This document shows positions 62,504 to 64,000 of a stretch of 64,000 nt of DNA, piece after piece (within the stretch, counting starts at the first letter, position 1; each line of letters opens with the position of its first letter). Made by a program: the position numbers and the translations under genes. Source of the DNA: an alpha proteobacterium BAL199 (GTDB taxonomy: Bacteria > Pseudomonadota > Alphaproteobacteria > Thalassobaculales > Thalassobaculaceae); assembly GCA_000171835.1 (NCBI GenBank), contig ABHC01000001.1:124001-188000 (forward strand), in the 5' to 3' direction. A model generated the notes under the pieces. The model saw nothing but the letters and a program-made list of their open reading frames with translations. It was not told the DNA's origin and ran no database searches.

Positions 62504-64000
62504 TCAGGCGATGATGTCGCTTTGGAACAGGATCTCGGCTCGGGTGCCTTGACCGGGCGTGCTCTGGATCTCCAACTCGCCTTTCATCGCTCCGACGATC
62601 GATTTGGTGATCGCCAGTCCCAGCCCTGCACCGCGCTTGTCGACATGCCCGCCGGGTGATGCGAACGGCTGCCCGATCGCCTTGATCGTTTCGCTGGCCA
62701 TACCGACTCCGGTATCGACCACTGCGATGCACACGCCGCCTGTGGGGGCGGCGCCCACCGATAGATCGACGGCGCCGCCACGGTGCGAGAACTTGATCGC
62801 ATTCGACAGAAGATTCAGCAGGCATTGCTCCATTGCCCGCCGGTCGAGCAGAACCGCTGGGAAATCCTTCGGTACCGTGGTGCGTAGCCGTATGCCGGCG
62901 TCCTGCGCGATCGGACGCACCATTTCAACGATGCTGGTCGTAAGAGCGTGCAGATTCAGGCGTTCAGGGGAGATTACGAAGCGACCGCTCTCGATCGCGT
63001 TCAAGTCCAGGATATCGTTGATCAGGGACAGCAGATGCTGGCCGCTTTTGTGAATTGCTGCGGCGTAGTCCGGGTAGCGCCCGCTATCCAGCGTGTCGCT
63101 CTTGATGATCTCCGAGAAGCCGAGGATGGCGTTCAACGGGGTTCGCAGTTCGTGGCTGACATTGGCAAGGAAATCCGACTTGGCCCTGTTGGCCGTCTCC
63201 GCCTCGTTCTTGGCGCGCTCCAGATCGGTCTCGCGTTGCCGTAATTCGGTCTGATCGCTGTTGATCAGGAAGGTGCTACCATCCTCTAGTCGAACCTCCC
63301 GAAGCAACAGGATCTGCCCGTCTTTGCGCCGCGACACGATTGCTTCGCCGGATGGGTGGCGATGCGCATCCATGCGGGCCTTCAGAAACTGGTCTTCCTT
63401 GCCAACCGCGTCGAGGATGCGCCCGCTGTCGAGATTGCGCCGAACCATTTCCTCGAACGTCATTCCGACGTAAATGTCGGGTGCCAGATCCGGGTTCAGT
63501 TCCTTGAATCGTGAGTTGCAGAATATGAGCTTGTCGGCCGGGTCGAAGAGAGCAAACGCGTCAGTCATGCTCTCCATGGCTTGTATGAAGAGATTGTGAC
63601 GGTAGTTGGCGGCGTTCTGAGCCTCCATTATCAGTGTTATATCGGTACCGGTTCCTATATATCCGGAAAATTGACCATCTGATTGGAATATTGGTCGTCC
63701 ACTGGACTTTATCCATACTTTGCGACCTGCGCGATTGACTCGAGAAATGATGACGTCACGGAAAATCTCACGGCGAAGAATAGGGTCAGTGCCGATCAAT
63801 ACTGAGATGCCGAGTTCTTCGCGAGTTTTCCCATAGTGCCATCCGGGTGGATCTCCTGTAACGGCTTCCACGCGATTGGAAAAATAGATATAGCGAAGAT
63901 CGGAATCCATGATCCAGAACCAGTCCGACGTCATTTCGAACAGGTCGGCGACATCGTTTTCCGCAGTGTCTCCAAGTGTCTCGAGAATTTTAATAAAATC
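62504..64000 (-). CDS. PAS-domain sensor histidine kinase (5' end outside window)
   Basis: The frame is open to the last base of the window, so the N-terminus lies beyond it. The visible part of about 498 residues has two PAS domains: SDWFWIMDSDLRYIYFSN, then AFALFDPADKLIFCNSRF. A HisKA domain follows with the histidine in NVSHELRTPLNAILGFSEII, then a HATPase domain (DTGVGMASE, GAGLGLAITKSIV). No membrane span is seen in this part. Redox or ligand sensing through PAS is likely. No response regulator is next to it in the window. Confidence 0.88.
   Translation of the reverse strand, partial: DFIKILETLGDTAENDVADLFEMTSDWFWIMDSDLRYIYFSNRVEAVTGDPPGWHYGKTREELGISVLIGTDPILRREIFRDVIISRVNRAGRKVWIKSSGRPIFQSDGQFSGYIGTGTDITLIMEAQNAANYRHNLFIQAMESMTDAFALFDPADKLIFCNSRFKELNPDLAPDIYVGMTFEEMVRRNLDSGRILDAVGKEDQFLKARMDAHRHPSGEAIVSRRKDGQILLLREVRLEDGSTFLINSDQTELRQRETDLERAKNEAETANRAKSDFLANVSHELRTPLNAILGFSEIIKSDTLDSGRYPDYAAAIHKSGQHLLSLINDILDLNAIESGRFVISPERLNLHALTTSIVEMVRPIAQDAGIRLRTTVPKDFPAVLLDRRAMEQCLLNLLSNAIKFSHRGGAVDLSVGAAPTGGVCIAVVDTGVGMASETIKAIGQPFASPGGHVDKRGAGLGLAITKSIVGAMKGELEIQSTPGQGTRAEILFQSDIIA

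Overview
The window is GC-rich and densely coded. Several genes point to an alphaproteobacterium, probably of the Rhodospirillales type: a short COQ7 hydroxylase, DUF1194, DUF2852, a DUF5939-type cyclase, PuuD and a large set of ABC uptake systems. This placement rests on gene content only; there is no rRNA in the window. No phage, plasmid or CRISPR locus is visible.

Layout. 1-3.8 kb: three tandem exported DUF1194 (VWA-like) proteins, then a membrane-anchored peptidoglycan-binding protein. 3.9-6.5 kb: a TauD-type dioxygenase divergent from a Baeyer-Villiger-type flavin monooxygenase. 6.5-9.5 kb: a four-gene polar amino acid ABC importer. 9.7-12.4 kb: a diguanylate cyclase coupled to cobQ. 12.5-16.8 kb: two MarR regulators, each with a palindromic operator candidate, an NTF2-like protein, an EmrA-type adaptor and a sensor kinase. 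17-28.9 kb: cysE, an HD-GYP protein, a periplasmic glucan protein, gloA, a methyltransferase, a multicopper oxidase, an RraA-like protein, tRNA-Leu(CAA), a peroxiredoxin-like/P4H fusion, a yqaA-dsbB-coq7 run, a GNAT and an HNH protein. 29-33.2 kb: an esterase, then a tandem pair of almost identical IS6-family copies that has cut off the 5' end of a cyclase gene. 33-36.5 kb: small exported proteins and a SulP-Usp operon. 36.8-43 kb: two large DUF4347/RTX proteins plus the decayed tail of a third. 43-49.8 kb: a catabolic group (RidA, dehydrogenase, deaminase, M20 amidohydrolase, amidohydrolase-2, ADP-forming CoA ligase). 49.85-51.03 kb: an Mrr-type restriction gene in a small AT-richer patch with a broken M20 fragment next to it. 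51-60.4 kb: purine catabolism. 60.4-64 kb: a TetR regulator with a strong operator candidate, DUF2852, a 2OG oxygenase and a PAS sensor kinase that runs off the window.

How the genes work together. The clearest pathway is guanine to allantoin. It comprises guanine deaminase, xanthine dehydrogenase XdhA/XdhB, the membrane urate oxidase PuuD, and a single fused protein carrying both OHCU decarboxylase and 5-hydroxyisourate hydrolase. An NMT1-type ABC importer is embedded in the same minus-strand operon and probably brings in a purine or a related compound. The most unusual structures are the RTX paralogue pair, whose middle and 3' parts are almost identical while the 5' parts have diverged, the IS6 tandem that truncates a cyclase, and the TetR-type inverted repeat that abuts the DUF2852 start codon.
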